Position numbers and translations under genes: made by a program
NCBI RefSeq assembly: GCF_900188335.1
Contig: NZ_FZOY01000001.1
Location: forward strand, 744,001-808,000
Source: Tropicimonas sediminicola
GTDB taxonomy: Bacteria > Pseudomonadota > Alphaproteobacteria > Rhodobacterales > Rhodobacteraceae
Length of the DNA: 64,000 nt
Direction of reading: 5' to 3'
The notes under the pieces: generated by a model
Seen by the model: only the letters and a program-made list of their open reading frames with translations
Databases searched by the model: none
Told to the model about the DNA's origin: nothing
Shown: in pieces, positions 28,505-37,260 of the stretch
Numbering within the stretch: position 1 is the first letter of the stretch
Layout: each line of letters opens with the position of its first letter

Positions 28505-30280
28505 ATGTCGCGCGCAAAGGCGATGCTGCTCTACCTGATGGCACTGGCGGCGGTTGCCGGCGGCGTCTGGTGGTTTGCGCTGACCTCCGACCTGCGTGCG
28601 CTTTCCGAGCGCGGGCAGGCCGACCTTTCGCTCGCCAGCGACCGGATGGTGGGGCAACTGCAAAGGTTCCGTGAGCTGGCCGTCTTGCTCTCCGACCATC
28701 CGGAGCTGACTGCCCTGCTCGACGGGCGCGGAAACGCGGCGAGCGCGTCCGGGGTGCTGCAGCGCACGGCGGACAGGACGGGGTCGTCCGAGATCCTGGC
28801 CGTTTCTGCGAGCGGGCGGGTTCTGGCATCCTCGAAGGCGCGCAGCGGGACGCTTGGCGCATCCACATACCTCCGCCGCGCGCTTTCGGACGGGGCGCTC
28901 GGGACCTATCACGCGGTCGACCCGGAAACCGGGGAGCGGGCCGTGACCTTCGCGGCCCCGGTCTTTGCGCCGTCTGGGCCGGTTGCAGGTGCGGTGATCG
29001 TGCGGGCGAACGTCTCGGCGGTCGAGGCGGAATGGCGGGGGGATGCCATGACCGTCGCCTTCACCGACTCCTACGGCGTGGTCTTCTCCTCGAACCGGAG
29101 CGAGCTGCTGTTCGGGCTGCGCGGGGAGCCGTCGCCCGAGGTGGCGGAGCGTTACCGGGGGATCGACCTCGTGCGATTCCCGGACGTGCGGGAGCTGCAC
29201 ATCGCGGGTCTCGAGCTGTGGTCGCTCGATGCGGGGCGCTACCTGCCACGGATCGCGCTGCACCTGACGCGGCCGCTGCCTGTCATCGGGATGACCGGCG
29301 AGGCGCTGGTCGACGTGGCGCCCTCGCTGCAGCTGGCGAGCTGGCAGGCGCTGGTGGTGCTGGCGCTGGGGCTAATGGTCGGCGCGCTGGTCATGATCCT
29401 CGCAGACCGGCGGCGCACGCTGGCCGAGCGCCTGGAGCTGGAAGCCGGCGCGAACGCGGTTCTGGAGCGGCGTGTCCGGGAGCGGACGGCCGAATTGTCG
29501 GCGACCAACGCGGCGCTCCGGCGCCAGGTGGAGGAGCGCAAGGCGGCGGAGGCGGCGCTGAAACGGGCGCAGGCCGATCTGGTCCAGGCCGGCAAGCTGA
29601 GCGCCCTGGGGCAGATGTCCGCCGGGATCAGCCACGAGCTGAACCAGCCGCTCATGGCGATCTCGTCTTTCGCCGAGAACAGCACCGCCTTTTTGGAGCG
29701 CGGAAGGCCCGAGAAGGCGGCGGAGAACCTCGGCAAGATCTCGGAGCTGGCGCGGCGGATGGGGCGGATCATCCGCAACCTGCGCGCCTTTGCGCGGCAG
29801 GAGGTGGGCGAGGTGCGCGCGGTGGACCTCGTTGCGGTGGTCGAGGCGGTGCTGGAGCTTGGAGGCGGCCGGCTGCGGCGCGACGAGGTCGTGCTGGACT
29901 GGGAGCGGCCGAAGCTGCCGGTGCTGGCCATGGGCGGCGAGGTGCGGCTGCAGCAGGTGGTGATGAACCTGGTCAGCAACGCGGTCGATGCGATGGAGGG
30001 CCGCCCGGAAAAGCGGCTGACGATCCGGGTCGAGCCGGGCAATCCGGTGCGGCTGCGCGTGGCCGACACCGGTTGCGGCATCGACGCGCCGGACCGGATC
30101 TTCGATCCGTTCTACTCGACCAAGGAGGTCGGCCATTCGGAAGGCATGGGGCTCGGTCTCTCGATCTCCTACGGGATCGTGCAGAGCTTCGGCGGCGTGA
30201 TCCGCGGCAGCAATCGCCCGGGCGGCGGCGCCGAGTTCGTGGTCGAACTGTCGCCCTTCCGGGACGAGGTGGCAGCATGA
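28505..30280 (+). CDS. dctB: C4-dicarboxylate sensor histidine kinase DctB
   Basis: The 591-residue membrane kinase has TM1 (~7-24), a ~250-residue periplasmic double-PAS-like sensor domain and TM2 (~283-303, WQALVVLALGLMVGALVMIL). A coiled-coil linker follows, then the H-box GQMSAGISHELNQPLMAISS, the N-box QVVMNLVSNAVDAMEG and the ATP lid VADTGCGID...GMGLGLSIS. The layout is that of rhizobial DctB, which senses succinate/malate. ATG at 28505 follows GAGGCGAGGGATC. It overlaps dctD by 4 bp (ATGA), and both precede dctPQM. Confidence 0.9.
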   Translation: MSRAKAMLLYLMALAAVAGGVWWFALTSDLRALSERGQADLSLASDRMVGQLQRFRELAVLLSDHPELTALLDGRGNAASASGVLQRTADRTGSSEILAVSASGRVLASSKARSGTLGASTYLRRALSDGALGTYHAVDPETGERAVTFAAPVFAPSGPVAGAVIVRANVSAVEAEWRGDAMTVAFTDSYGVVFSSNRSELLFGLRGEPSPEVAERYRGIDLVRFPDVRELHIAGLELWSLDAGRYLPRIALHLTRPLPVIGMTGEALVDVAPSLQLASWQALVVLALGLMVGALVMILADRRRTLAERLELEAGANAVLERRVRERTAELSATNAALRRQVEERKAAEAALKRAQADLVQAGKLSALGQMSAGISHELNQPLMAISSFAENSTAFLERGRPEKAAENLGKISELARRMGRIIRNLRAFARQEVGEVRAVDLVAVVEAVLELGGGRLRRDEVVLDWERPKLPVLAMGGEVRLQQVVMNLVSNAVDAMEGRPEKRLTIRVEPGNPVRLRVADTGCGIDAPDRIFDPFYSTKEVGHSEGMGLGLSISYGIVQSFGGVIRGSNRPGGGAEFVVELSPFRDEVAA

Positions 30281-31506
30281 CGCGACAGGTCCTTCTGGTC
30301 GATGACGACGCATCGGTGCGCGAGGCGCTCGGGCAGACGCTCGAACTCGCCGATCTCGAGCCGATCCTGGCCGGCAGCTATATCGTCGCCAAGGACCATG
30401 TCGCCCGCGAGTTTGAAGGCGTCGTGGTGACCGACATCCGGATGCCCGGCAAGGACGGTTTCGCGCTGCTCGACTTCGTGCGCTCGGTCGATCCGGACCT
30501 GCCGGTCATCCTGCTCACGGGCGAGGGCGACGTGCCGATGGCGGTGCGGGCGATCTCGAACGGGGCGTTCGATTTCCTTGAAAAACCTTGCGCGCCCAAG
30601 GTGTTCCTCTCCGTTGTTCGGAGGGCGCTCACGGCGCGGGACCTGGTGCTCGAAAACCGGCGCCTGAAGCGGGAACTGGCGGCAGGGGACGCTGCGGCGC
30701 GACTGCTGCGGGGGACTTCGGCGCAGTCGGAGGAGTTGCGGCGGCGCGTTCGGCTTGTCGGGCGTGCGGGGGCCGAGGTGTTGGTCTCCGGGCCGCCGGG
30801 CTCGGGCACGTCCAAGGTGGCCGAGGTCATCCACCTCGTCTCTTCCGCTTCCCAGCATCCCTTCGTCAAACGCTCGGCGGCCGCGCTCACACCGGACGGA
30901 CTCGCCGAGGCAGTGGCGGCGGCCGGGGCGGGCACGCTGTTCCTCGACGAGGTCTCCGCGCTCGATCCCTCGGCGCAGCTCACGCTGCTCGACTGGCTCG
31001 ACAGCGGCGGCGAGGCGCGGGTGATCGCCGGGACCTATCGCGACCTGCAGGCGCTCGTCGACGCCGGCCGGTTCTCGGCCGACCTGGCGATGCGGCTGGA
31101 AGTGCTGCGGGTCGACATTCCACCGCTGGACGAGCGCAAGGAGGACATCGGCCCGCTGTTTCGCCACTACGTCGCGCTGGCTTGCGAACAGGCGGCGCTG
31201 CCGGAGCCGGACATCACGCCCGACGTCGTTGCCCGGCTGATGGCGCAGGACTGGCCCGGCAACGCGCGCAGCCTGATGAACGCCGCGATGCGGTTCGCCA
31301 TGGGGCTCACCGACCCGGCGCCCGAGCAGGAGATGGGGCTGAACGACCAGCTCGCACAGGTGGAGCGGACGCTTTTGGTGGCGGCACTTGAGCGAGCCGG
31401 GGGCCGCGCGGTGCAGGCCGCGGAGATGCTCAAACTGCCGCGCAAGACCTTTTACGACAAGCTCGCCCGCCACGGGCTACGGGCGGAAGATTACCGGCAC
31501 GACTGA
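30277..31506 (+). CDS. dctD: DctD-type response regulator with degenerate AAA+ domain
   Basis: The 409-residue protein has a receiver domain (acidic pocket D9-D11, phospho-Asp D53 in VTDIRMPG, T81, K103), an AAA+ domain and a C-terminal Fis helix-turn-helix (QAAEMLKLPRKTFYDKLARH). The AAA+ domain is unusual. The Walker A region reads GPPGSGTSK (172-180) with Thr in the catalytic Lys position. Only ~17 residues separate SAAAL from the Walker B-like GTLFLDE (219-225), so the whole GAFTGA loop that contacts sigma-54 is absent. It probably activates by another route. Overlaps dctB by 4 bp. Confidence 0.88.
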   Translation: MTRQVLLVDDDASVREALGQTLELADLEPILAGSYIVAKDHVAREFEGVVVTDIRMPGKDGFALLDFVRSVDPDLPVILLTGEGDVPMAVRAISNGAFDFLEKPCAPKVFLSVVRRALTARDLVLENRRLKRELAAGDAAARLLRGTSAQSEELRRRVRLVGRAGAEVLVSGPPGSGTSKVAEVIHLVSSASQHPFVKRSAAALTPDGLAEAVAAAGAGTLFLDEVSALDPSAQLTLLDWLDSGGEARVIAGTYRDLQALVDAGRFSADLAMRLEVLRVDIPPLDERKEDIGPLFRHYVALACEQAALPEPDITPDVVARLMAQDWPGNARSLMNAAMRFAMGLTDPAPEQEMGLNDQLAQVERTLLVAALERAGGRAVQAAEMLKLPRKTFYDKLARHGLRAEDYRHD

Positions 31507-31586
31507 CCGGGAGCTCATCGGTCCCCTGTCGATTCGCCCGCGTCGTGACTTGCTGGACTCCGTGCCCGGCAGCATGTCGCTCAAAG

Positions 31587-31604
31587 TGTGCGGAAATCCG
31601 CACA
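31587..31604. promoter_or_regulatory. Operator dyad 1 upstream of dctP
   Basis: TGTGCGGAAATCCGCACA is a perfect dyad of 8-bp arms around AA. With the second copy it is the best candidate for DctD binding. Confidence 0.65.
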
Positions 31605-31618
31605 AGCCCCCGGGTTCC

Positions 31619-31636
31619 TGTGTGGTCATCCGCACA
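31619..31636. promoter_or_regulatory. Operator dyad 2 upstream of dctP
   Basis: TGTGTGGTCATCCGCACA matches dyad 1 at 15 of 18 positions. The centres are 32 bp apart, about three helical turns, so two dimers would sit on one DNA face. Confidence 0.65.
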
Positions 31637-31828
31637 GATGGCGCGCTCGCTTCGGCGGATCATCTCAGGATATCTGAATATTCTTTTGATATTTAGGGAT
31701 TTAACCGGGTTCTGGCGGCTTGCGTAAAAACCTGTTGGAGCAAGCGTCGGGAGCCTGTCTTCTCTCCTGCAAGGTCTGTCGAGGAGCAGACCGTACACAA
31801 TTCAGATATGTCTTGGGAGGACATCCGA

Positions 31829-32830
31829 ATGAAGTACATCACTGCTGCGGTCAGCGCGCTGGCCGTCACCCTGAGTGCTGGCGCCGCGCTTGCGGCCTGC
31901 GATGAGGGCGAGATCGTCATCAAGTTCAGCCACGTCACCAACACCGACAAGCACCCCAAGGGCATCGCCGCCTCGCTGCTGCAGGAGCGCGTCAACGAGG
32001 AGATGAACGGCAAGGCCTGCATGGAGGTCTTTCCGAACTCGACCCTCTACAACGACGACCAGGTCCTCGAGGCGATGCTGCAGGGCGACGTCCAGCTGGC
32101 CGCGCCGTCGCTTTCGAAGTTCGAGAAGTTCACCAAGCAGTTCCGCATCTTCGACCTGCCGTTCATGTTCAAGAACATGGAAGCCGTCGATGCGTTCCAG
32201 AGCTCGAACGCCGGCCAGGCCATGCTCGGTTCGATGGAGCGCCGCGGGCTGAAGGGCCTCGGCTTCTGGCACAACGGCCTCAAGCAGTTCTCGGCCAACA
32301 AGCCGCTCGTCATGCCCGATGACGCCAAGGGCCTGAAGTTCCGCGTGCAGCCCTCCGACGTGCTGGTCGCCCAGATGGAAGCGCTCGGCGCGAGCCCGCA
32401 GCCGATGGCCTTCTCCGAGGTGTACGGCGCGCTGCAGACCGGCGTTGTCGACGGGCAGGAGAACACCTGGTCGAACATCTACGGCCAGAAGTTCTTCGAG
32501 GTACAGGACGGCATCACCGAGACCAACCATGGCGTTCTCGACTACATGGTCGTGACCTCGATCGATTGGTGGGAAAGCCTCGACGAGGACGTTCGCACCC
32601 AGCTCGCCACGATCTTCGACGAGGTGACCGCCGAACGTAACGCCGCCATCGCGCAGGTCGATGCCGACAACCGCCAGGCGATCCTCGATGCCGGGGCCGA
32701 GATCCGCGAGCTGACCGAAGAGCAGCGCGCCGCATGGGTCGAGGCGATGAAGCCGGTCTGGGATCAGTTCGAAGGTGACGTGGGCACCGAGAACATCGAG
32801 GCCGCCCAGTCCATCAACATGTCCATGTAA
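31829..32830 (+). CDS. dctP: TRAP transporter substrate-binding protein DctP
   Basis: The 333-residue periplasmic protein binds C4-dicarboxylates for the TRAP system. A signal peptide (MKYITAAVSALAVTLSAGAA, cut after ALA) is followed by IVIKFSHVTNTDKHPKG, the opening of the DctP fold. The conserved LKFRVQPSDVLVAQMEALGA holds the arginine that binds the substrate carboxylate, and GVVDGQENTWSNIYGQKFFE is diagnostic. ATG at 31829 follows TGGGAGGA. Sodium-coupled uptake needs DctQ and DctM, encoded next. It is the first gene of dctPQM, probably controlled by DctBD. Confidence 0.95.
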   Translation: MKYITAAVSALAVTLSAGAALAACDEGEIVIKFSHVTNTDKHPKGIAASLLQERVNEEMNGKACMEVFPNSTLYNDDQVLEAMLQGDVQLAAPSLSKFEKFTKQFRIFDLPFMFKNMEAVDAFQSSNAGQAMLGSMERRGLKGLGFWHNGLKQFSANKPLVMPDDAKGLKFRVQPSDVLVAQMEALGASPQPMAFSEVYGALQTGVVDGQENTWSNIYGQKFFEVQDGITETNHGVLDYMVVTSIDWWESLDEDVRTQLATIFDEVTAERNAAIAQVDADNRQAILDAGAEIRELTEEQRAAWVEAMKPVWDQFEGDVGTENIEAAQSINMSM

Positions 32831-32840
32831 GGCAATCCGG

Positions 32841-32885
32841 CGGGCCGGCGGCGGGGAGGGCGCGTCTCTCCCGGTCGCCGGCCCG
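32841..32885 (+). promoter_or_regulatory. Stem-loop between dctP and dctQ
   Basis: CGGGCCGGCG (32841-32850) pairs perfectly with CGCCGGCCCG (32876-32885), and an inner GGGAG/CTCCC stem can extend it. There is no U-tract, so it may stabilise the dctP mRNA or partly attenuate, giving more binding protein than membrane subunits. Confidence 0.6.
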
Positions 32886-32907
32886 TCATCGTGCCAGGGG
32901 AGGGGCC

Positions 32908-33609
32908 ATGAGCACCCATTCGCGACATCAACCCGAGACGATGCTCGGCGAGGCGATTGCCCGCTTCGAGGAAGTCGTCATCGCCGTGCTGCTTGGCGCA
33001 ATGGTCGTGCTGACCTTCGTCAACGTCGTGCTGCGCTATGTCTTCAACGACAGTCTGATCTGGGGCCTCGAGGTGGTTCTGGTGCTCTTCGCCTGGCTGG
33101 TCCTGTTCGGCATCTCGCATGCCTTCCGCATCAATGCCCATCTCGGCGTGGACGCGGTGGTCAACATCGTGCCGCCGAAGACCAAGCGCGTCATGGGCAT
33201 CATCTCCGCGCTGTGCTGCGTTGCCTACGCGGCGCTGCTGATGAAGGGCGCCTGGGATTACTACGCCCCGTTCGCCGGGCTCGACGCGACCACGGGGCGC
33301 TGGTTCCCGACCGGCTTCGCCGACAGCCGTGACCAGGCCTGGTACGAAACCGATCAGATCCCGATGCTGGACTGGCTCCGCTGGCTGGAACCCCTGGTCA
33401 ACCAGGGCGAGAGCTACGAGAAGCTGCCGCGGCTGGTGGTCTACCTGATCCTGCCCGTCGGCTGCCTGCTGCTGCTGCTGCGGGTGATCGAGGCCACGGT
33501 GGGCATCATCACCGGCAAGCATGACGTGCTGATCGTCAGTCACGAGGCCGAGGATCAGGTCGACGACCTGAGCGGCACCCACCACGACGACCCCTACTAC
33601 AAGGACTGA
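32908..33609 (+). CDS. dctQ: TRAP transporter small membrane subunit DctQ
   Basis: The 233-residue protein has four membrane helices. The first follows EEVVIAVLLGAMVVLTFVNV with VVLRYVFNDSLIWGLEVVLV next, and FRINAHLGVDAVVNIVP is the family loop. A long insertion between helices 3 and 4 (~115-170) matches the larger C4-dicarboxylate DctQ type. DctQ packs against DctM in the sodium-driven TRAP complex. The gene begins 78 bp after dctP, past the stem-loop, and ends 7 bp before dctM. Confidence 0.92.
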   Translation: MSTHSRHQPETMLGEAIARFEEVVIAVLLGAMVVLTFVNVVLRYVFNDSLIWGLEVVLVLFAWLVLFGISHAFRINAHLGVDAVVNIVPPKTKRVMGIISALCCVAYAALLMKGAWDYYAPFAGLDATTGRWFPTGFADSRDQAWYETDQIPMLDWLRWLEPLVNQGESYEKLPRLVVYLILPVGCLLLLLRVIEATVGIITGKHDVLIVSHEAEDQVDDLSGTHHDDPYYKD

Positions 33610-33615
33610 CGCCCC

Positions 33616-35010
33616 ATGGAAATCGTGCTCCTGTTCGTCATGGTGGTGGCGCTGCTGCTGATCGGCGTGCCGATCGCCGTCAGCCTCGGCCTCAGCTCCA
33701 TCCTCTTCCTGCTGGTCAATTCCGACAGTTCGCTCGGTTCGGTGGCGCAGTCGCTCTACCAGGCGATGGCCGGCCACTACACGCTGCTGGCGATCCCGTT
33801 CTTCATCCTGGCCTCCAGTTTCATGTCGACCGGCGGCGTCGCCAAGCGGATCATCCGCTTCGCCATCGCCTGCGTCGGGCACCTGCCGGGCGGCCTCGCC
33901 ATCGCCGGCGTCTTTGCCTGCATGATCTTTGCCGCGCTCTCCGGCTCCTCGCCCGCGACCGTGGTGGCCATCGGTTCCATCGTCATCGCGGCGATGCAGA
34001 AGGTCGGCTATTCCAAGGACTTCGCCGCCGGGGTGATCTGTAACGCCGGCACGCTCGGCATCCTGATCCCGCCCTCGATCGTCATGGTCGTCTACGCCTC
34101 CGCCACCGATGTCTCGGTTGGCCGCATGTTCCTTGCGGGCGTGATCCCGGGCCTGATGGCCGGTGGCATGCTGATGATCACGATTTACGGCATCGCCAAG
34201 ATCAAGAACCTGCCCAGGGGAGACTGGCTCGGCTGGAGCGAGATCGGCGCCTCGTTCCGTGATGCCTTCTGGGGGCTGATGCTGATCGTGATCATCATGG
34301 TCGGGATCTACGGCGTGCCCTTCGTGACCCCGGCGCTCTTCACGCCAACCGAGGCCGCGGCCGTGGCGTCCGTCTATGCCTTTATCGTGGCGAGCTTCGT
34401 CTACCGCGACATGGGGCCTCTCTCGACTCCGGACGGGCAGCAGAACATCCCGCTTATCAAGCGACCCTATGCGCTGGTCACTGCCTTCTTCCACCGGGAC
34501 ACGATCGCGACGCTCTACGACGCCGGCAAGCTGACCGTGACGCTGATGTTCATCATCGCCAACGCGCTGATCCTGAAACACGTCCTGACCGACGAGCAGG
34601 TGCCGCAGACCATCGCGGAGGCGCTTCTGTCGGCCGGCTTCGGCAAGGTCATGTTCCTCGTCATGGTCAACGTGATCCTGCTGATCGGCGGCCAGTTCAT
34701 GGAGCCGTCGGGCCTGCTCGTGATCGTGGCGCCGCTGGTCTTCCCGATCGCCATCGAGCTTGGCGTGGATCCGATCCACCTCGGCATCATCATGGTGGTG
34801 AACATGGAGATCGGCATGATCACGCCACCGGTGGGACTCAACCTCTTCGTGACCTCGGGCGTCGCGGGGATGCCGATGATGCGGGTGGTGAAGGCCGCGC
34901 TGCCCTTCCTGGCCGTGCTCTTCGTCTTCCTCATCGTGGTCACCTACGTGCCATGGATCTCGACCTACCTGCCCAACACGATCATGGGGCCGGAGATCAT
35001 CACCAACTGA
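33616..35010 (+). CDS. dctM: TRAP transporter large membrane subunit DctM
   Basis: The 464-residue protein is the transport subunit with ~12 helices. Typical elements are the ALSGSSPATVVAIGSIVIAA hairpin, AGVICNAGTLGILIPPSIVM, and near the end EIGMITPPVGLNLFVTSGVA. The middle ~235-300 holds a hydrophilic loop found in the C4-dicarboxylate (DctM) subfamily. It completes the dctPQM operon, and a strong hairpin follows at 35055-35082. Confidence 0.94.
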   Translation: MEIVLLFVMVVALLLIGVPIAVSLGLSSILFLLVNSDSSLGSVAQSLYQAMAGHYTLLAIPFFILASSFMSTGGVAKRIIRFAIACVGHLPGGLAIAGVFACMIFAALSGSSPATVVAIGSIVIAAMQKVGYSKDFAAGVICNAGTLGILIPPSIVMVVYASATDVSVGRMFLAGVIPGLMAGGMLMITIYGIAKIKNLPRGDWLGWSEIGASFRDAFWGLMLIVIIMVGIYGVPFVTPALFTPTEAAAVASVYAFIVASFVYRDMGPLSTPDGQQNIPLIKRPYALVTAFFHRDTIATLYDAGKLTVTLMFIIANALILKHVLTDEQVPQTIAEALLSAGFGKVMFLVMVNVILLIGGQFMEPSGLLVIVAPLVFPIAIELGVDPIHLGIIMVVNMEIGMITPPVGLNLFVTSGVAGMPMMRVVKAALPFLAVLFVFLIVVTYVPWISTYLPNTIMGPEIITN

Positions 35011-35054
35011 TCGGTCGCTGCCTGCAGGGGTTTGGGCGTGGAGCCGAAAGAAAG

Positions 35055-35082
35055 CGGCCGCCGGGAGGGATCCCGGCGGCCG
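35055..35082. terminator. Hairpin between dctM and a convergent RTX gene
   Basis: CGGCCGCCGGGA (35055-35066) and TCCCGGCGGCCG (35071-35082) form a perfect 12-bp stem with a GGGA loop, followed by TCTTCGTT. It can serve both converging transcripts. Confidence 0.75.
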
Positions 35083-35104
35083 TCTTCGTTCCCTGGTGAC
35101 ACAC

Positions 35105-37057
35105 TCACGCGATGTCGTCGAGCGTGAGCCCTTCAAGCAGCAGCGAGTTCTCTGCCCAGCTGATCAGAACACCGCCGGCCTTCGCCACCTCGGTGACCGT
35201 CGCCTTGGTCTTGATGGTGTAGCTGTCGCTCTCCGGATCGAAATCGGTGATCACGTCGTCGCCGGTCGCACCGGCGAAGATGAACGTATCGCGACCGCCG
35301 CCGCCGATCAGAACATCGTTGCCGCCGTTGCCGTAGAGCTTGTCGTTGCCCGCGCCGCCATTCAGCGTGTCGTCGCCCGCGCCGCCAACCAGCCGGTCGC
35401 CCGCACCTCCGCCCGCGATCCTGTCGTCGCCGGAATCGCCCTTGAGCGTGTCGGCGCCGGCGGAGCCGTTGAGCGTGTCCCGGCCCTTGCCGCCGCGCAG
35501 GGTGTCTGCGCCGCCTCCGCCGACGAGCCGGTCGTTGCCGTCGCCGCCGTCGAGCGTGTCGTTGCCGGTCTGGCCGAAGACCTTGTCATTCCCGGCCTCG
35601 CCGAGGAGGGTGTCGTTGTCGCCGCCGCCGCGCAGTGTGTCGTCGCCGTCACCGCCAAGAACCCTGTCCGCGCCAGAGCCGGCATCGACCACATCCTTGC
35701 CGCCGAGGGCGCGCACCACATCGTCGCCTCCCCGGGCGGTGATCTCGTCCGCGCCGGCGCTGCCTTTCAGCGTGTCGTCCTTTGCGGTTCCGTAGATCTG
35801 CTTCGGGCCAACGGGCTGTGACTTGCCCGCATCGGCGGTGACCTCGAAGAGCCGGTACTGCAGCTGGTCGACGGTGCCGATCGCGCTCTGGTCCACGTAG
35901 CTGACCCAGACCTTGCCATCGGCCGTCTCTGTCATGTCGTGCAGGTACTGGACGCCGGCGCTGTTGCTGTTGAGAAACCGGGCCGGGCCGGCGACGGTGC
36001 CATCGCCGTTGAAGGCCTGTGCCTTGATGCCGACGCTGTCGGTGCCGACATCCGCCTCGTTCTGCGTCCAGGCCACGATGAAGCCGCCGTTCGACAGGCC
36101 GAGAATGTTGAAATCGTTGCGGACGCTGTCGGCGCCGTTGGGCACGTCGATCTCGACCGCCTTCACCAGACGGGCCGCCTTGTCATAGGTCTCGACACGG
36201 AGGTTGTTCGAACCGGTCGCGGGATACTGCTTCCAGACAAGTGCGAAGCCGCCGTTCTTCAGCGCCGCCACCTCCGGATGGTCGCGGCGGGTGCCGGTCT
36301 CGTCTAGATCGACCTCGTAGCGGCCCTTGCCGGTCCCGGAAATGCCGGTCGGCGCATCGTTCAGACCGGCGCCACTGATCCAGAGATTGACGGGGTAGCT
36401 GTCGTCGTTGACCGCGACGAAATTGCCGTTGGACAGTTCGGCGATCCCGGGAAGGAAGACGAAGCCGTCCGTGGTGATCTCGACCTCCTTGCCGACGCGC
36501 CCACCCTGGGCGTCGAACCGCTGGGCAAAGGCGCCTTCGTTGGGGCCGCCATCCGTCCAGATCGCCAGGAATCCGCCGTCCCTGGTGGCGATGACGTTGC
36601 CACTGGTGTTGTCGTCGTCGTAGTTGGAGCCGCCGGTCACGGTGTGCGGATCGTCCCGGGTCACGATGATCTCCTTGCCGCGCGGCGAGCCGTTGGCATT
36701 GAAGATCCGGGCATGGATGTCGGTGTCGTTGTGGCCCTGTCCCAGCGGGGCGTAGCTGACCCAGCTCATGACGAAGCCGCCGTCCTTCAGCGCGGTGATT
36801 TCCGGACTGCCCTGGATCCCCGCCGTCGTCATGTTGACCAGTTTCACCGCGCCCGATGGCTTGCCGCCGGCCGAATAGAGCTGAACGAAAATGGCTCCGT
36901 CGGTGTCGGTGAAGCCGCCGGCCGGAAAGACCAGGGTCTGCGCCCATGCGACGGCAACCTTGCCGTTTTTCAATCCTGCGGAAACGGGGGTGATACCGTC
37001 GAAGATGGCGTCGACGGATCCGAGGTCCTTTGACGGACCAAGAGGTTTGATTGTCAT
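35105..37057 (-). CDS. Large RTX calcium-binding protein
   Basis: The 650-residue protein has an N-terminal region (~1-420) with repeated units of the pattern LKDGGFVMSWVSY, TRDGGFLAIWTD and LSNGGFIVAWTQN, which look like blades of a beta-propeller. About sixteen RTX nonapeptides follow (~445-600; GGDGDDTL, GGGDNDTL and similar). It ends in a short C-terminal segment (GVLISWAENSLLLEGLTLDD) resembling a type I secretion signal. No Sec signal is present. Start: ATG at 37057, with upstream in-frame codons rejected as non-family. It is divergent from the iron-binding protein gene; no exporter genes are near. Confidence 0.88.
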   Translation of the reverse strand: MTIKPLGPSKDLGSVDAIFDGITPVSAGLKNGKVAVAWAQTLVFPAGGFTDTDGAIFVQLYSAGGKPSGAVKLVNMTTAGIQGSPEITALKDGGFVMSWVSYAPLGQGHNDTDIHARIFNANGSPRGKEIIVTRDDPHTVTGGSNYDDDNTSGNVIATRDGGFLAIWTDGGPNEGAFAQRFDAQGGRVGKEVEITTDGFVFLPGIAELSNGNFVAVNDDSYPVNLWISGAGLNDAPTGISGTGKGRYEVDLDETGTRRDHPEVAALKNGGFALVWKQYPATGSNNLRVETYDKAARLVKAVEIDVPNGADSVRNDFNILGLSNGGFIVAWTQNEADVGTDSVGIKAQAFNGDGTVAGPARFLNSNSAGVQYLHDMTETADGKVWVSYVDQSAIGTVDQLQYRLFEVTADAGKSQPVGPKQIYGTAKDDTLKGSAGADEITARGGDDVVRALGGKDVVDAGSGADRVLGGDGDDTLRGGGDNDTLLGEAGNDKVFGQTGNDTLDGGDGNDRLVGGGGADTLRGGKGRDTLNGSAGADTLKGDSGDDRIAGGGAGDRLVGGAGDDTLNGGAGNDKLYGNGGNDVLIGGGGRDTFIFAGATGDDVITDFDPESDSYTIKTKATVTEVAKAGGVLISWAENSLLLEGLTLDDIA

Positions 37058-37260
37058 GATGTCACTTGTAAAGTAATTGAATTTGATGGTTTTTCCAACC
37101 GGCGGCACGGTTTCACGGTGGTCGAAACGGGTCAAGGGTTTTGGTGGGCCGGTGGATCGGCACATGTGCCCCGGTGCCGCGCCGCATCAGTTTCGAGTTG
37201 ACGAAATCGAAAAACCGATAGAAACACTCGGATAATGAAACGCGCAACCCGGGAGACCCC

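Larger units (their letters stand above)
31507..31828 (+). other. 322 bp control region upstream of dctP
   Basis: This gap between dctD and dctP holds two 18-bp operator-like dyads (31587-31604 and 31619-31636), then an AT-rich stretch (31660-31705). The dctP ribosome site is near 31813-31820. By eye I find no GG-N10-GC sigma-54 promoter. A 102-codon plus-strand frame running out of dctD is rejected. Confidence 0.6.

Noticed and set aside
31388-31696. 102-codon frame running out of dctD towards dctP
   Set aside because: Overlaps the end of dctD in another frame and covers the operator dyads; no ribosome site.
31507-31828. Possible sigma-54 promoter for dctP
   Set aside because: Looked for GG-N10-GC around TGGCGGCTTGCG and TTGGAGCAAGC; the spacings are wrong.
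32764-35136. 790-codon minus-strand frame opposite dctQ and dctM
   Set aside because: Antisense of two clear transport genes; His/Asp/Arg-rich composition typical of a shadow.
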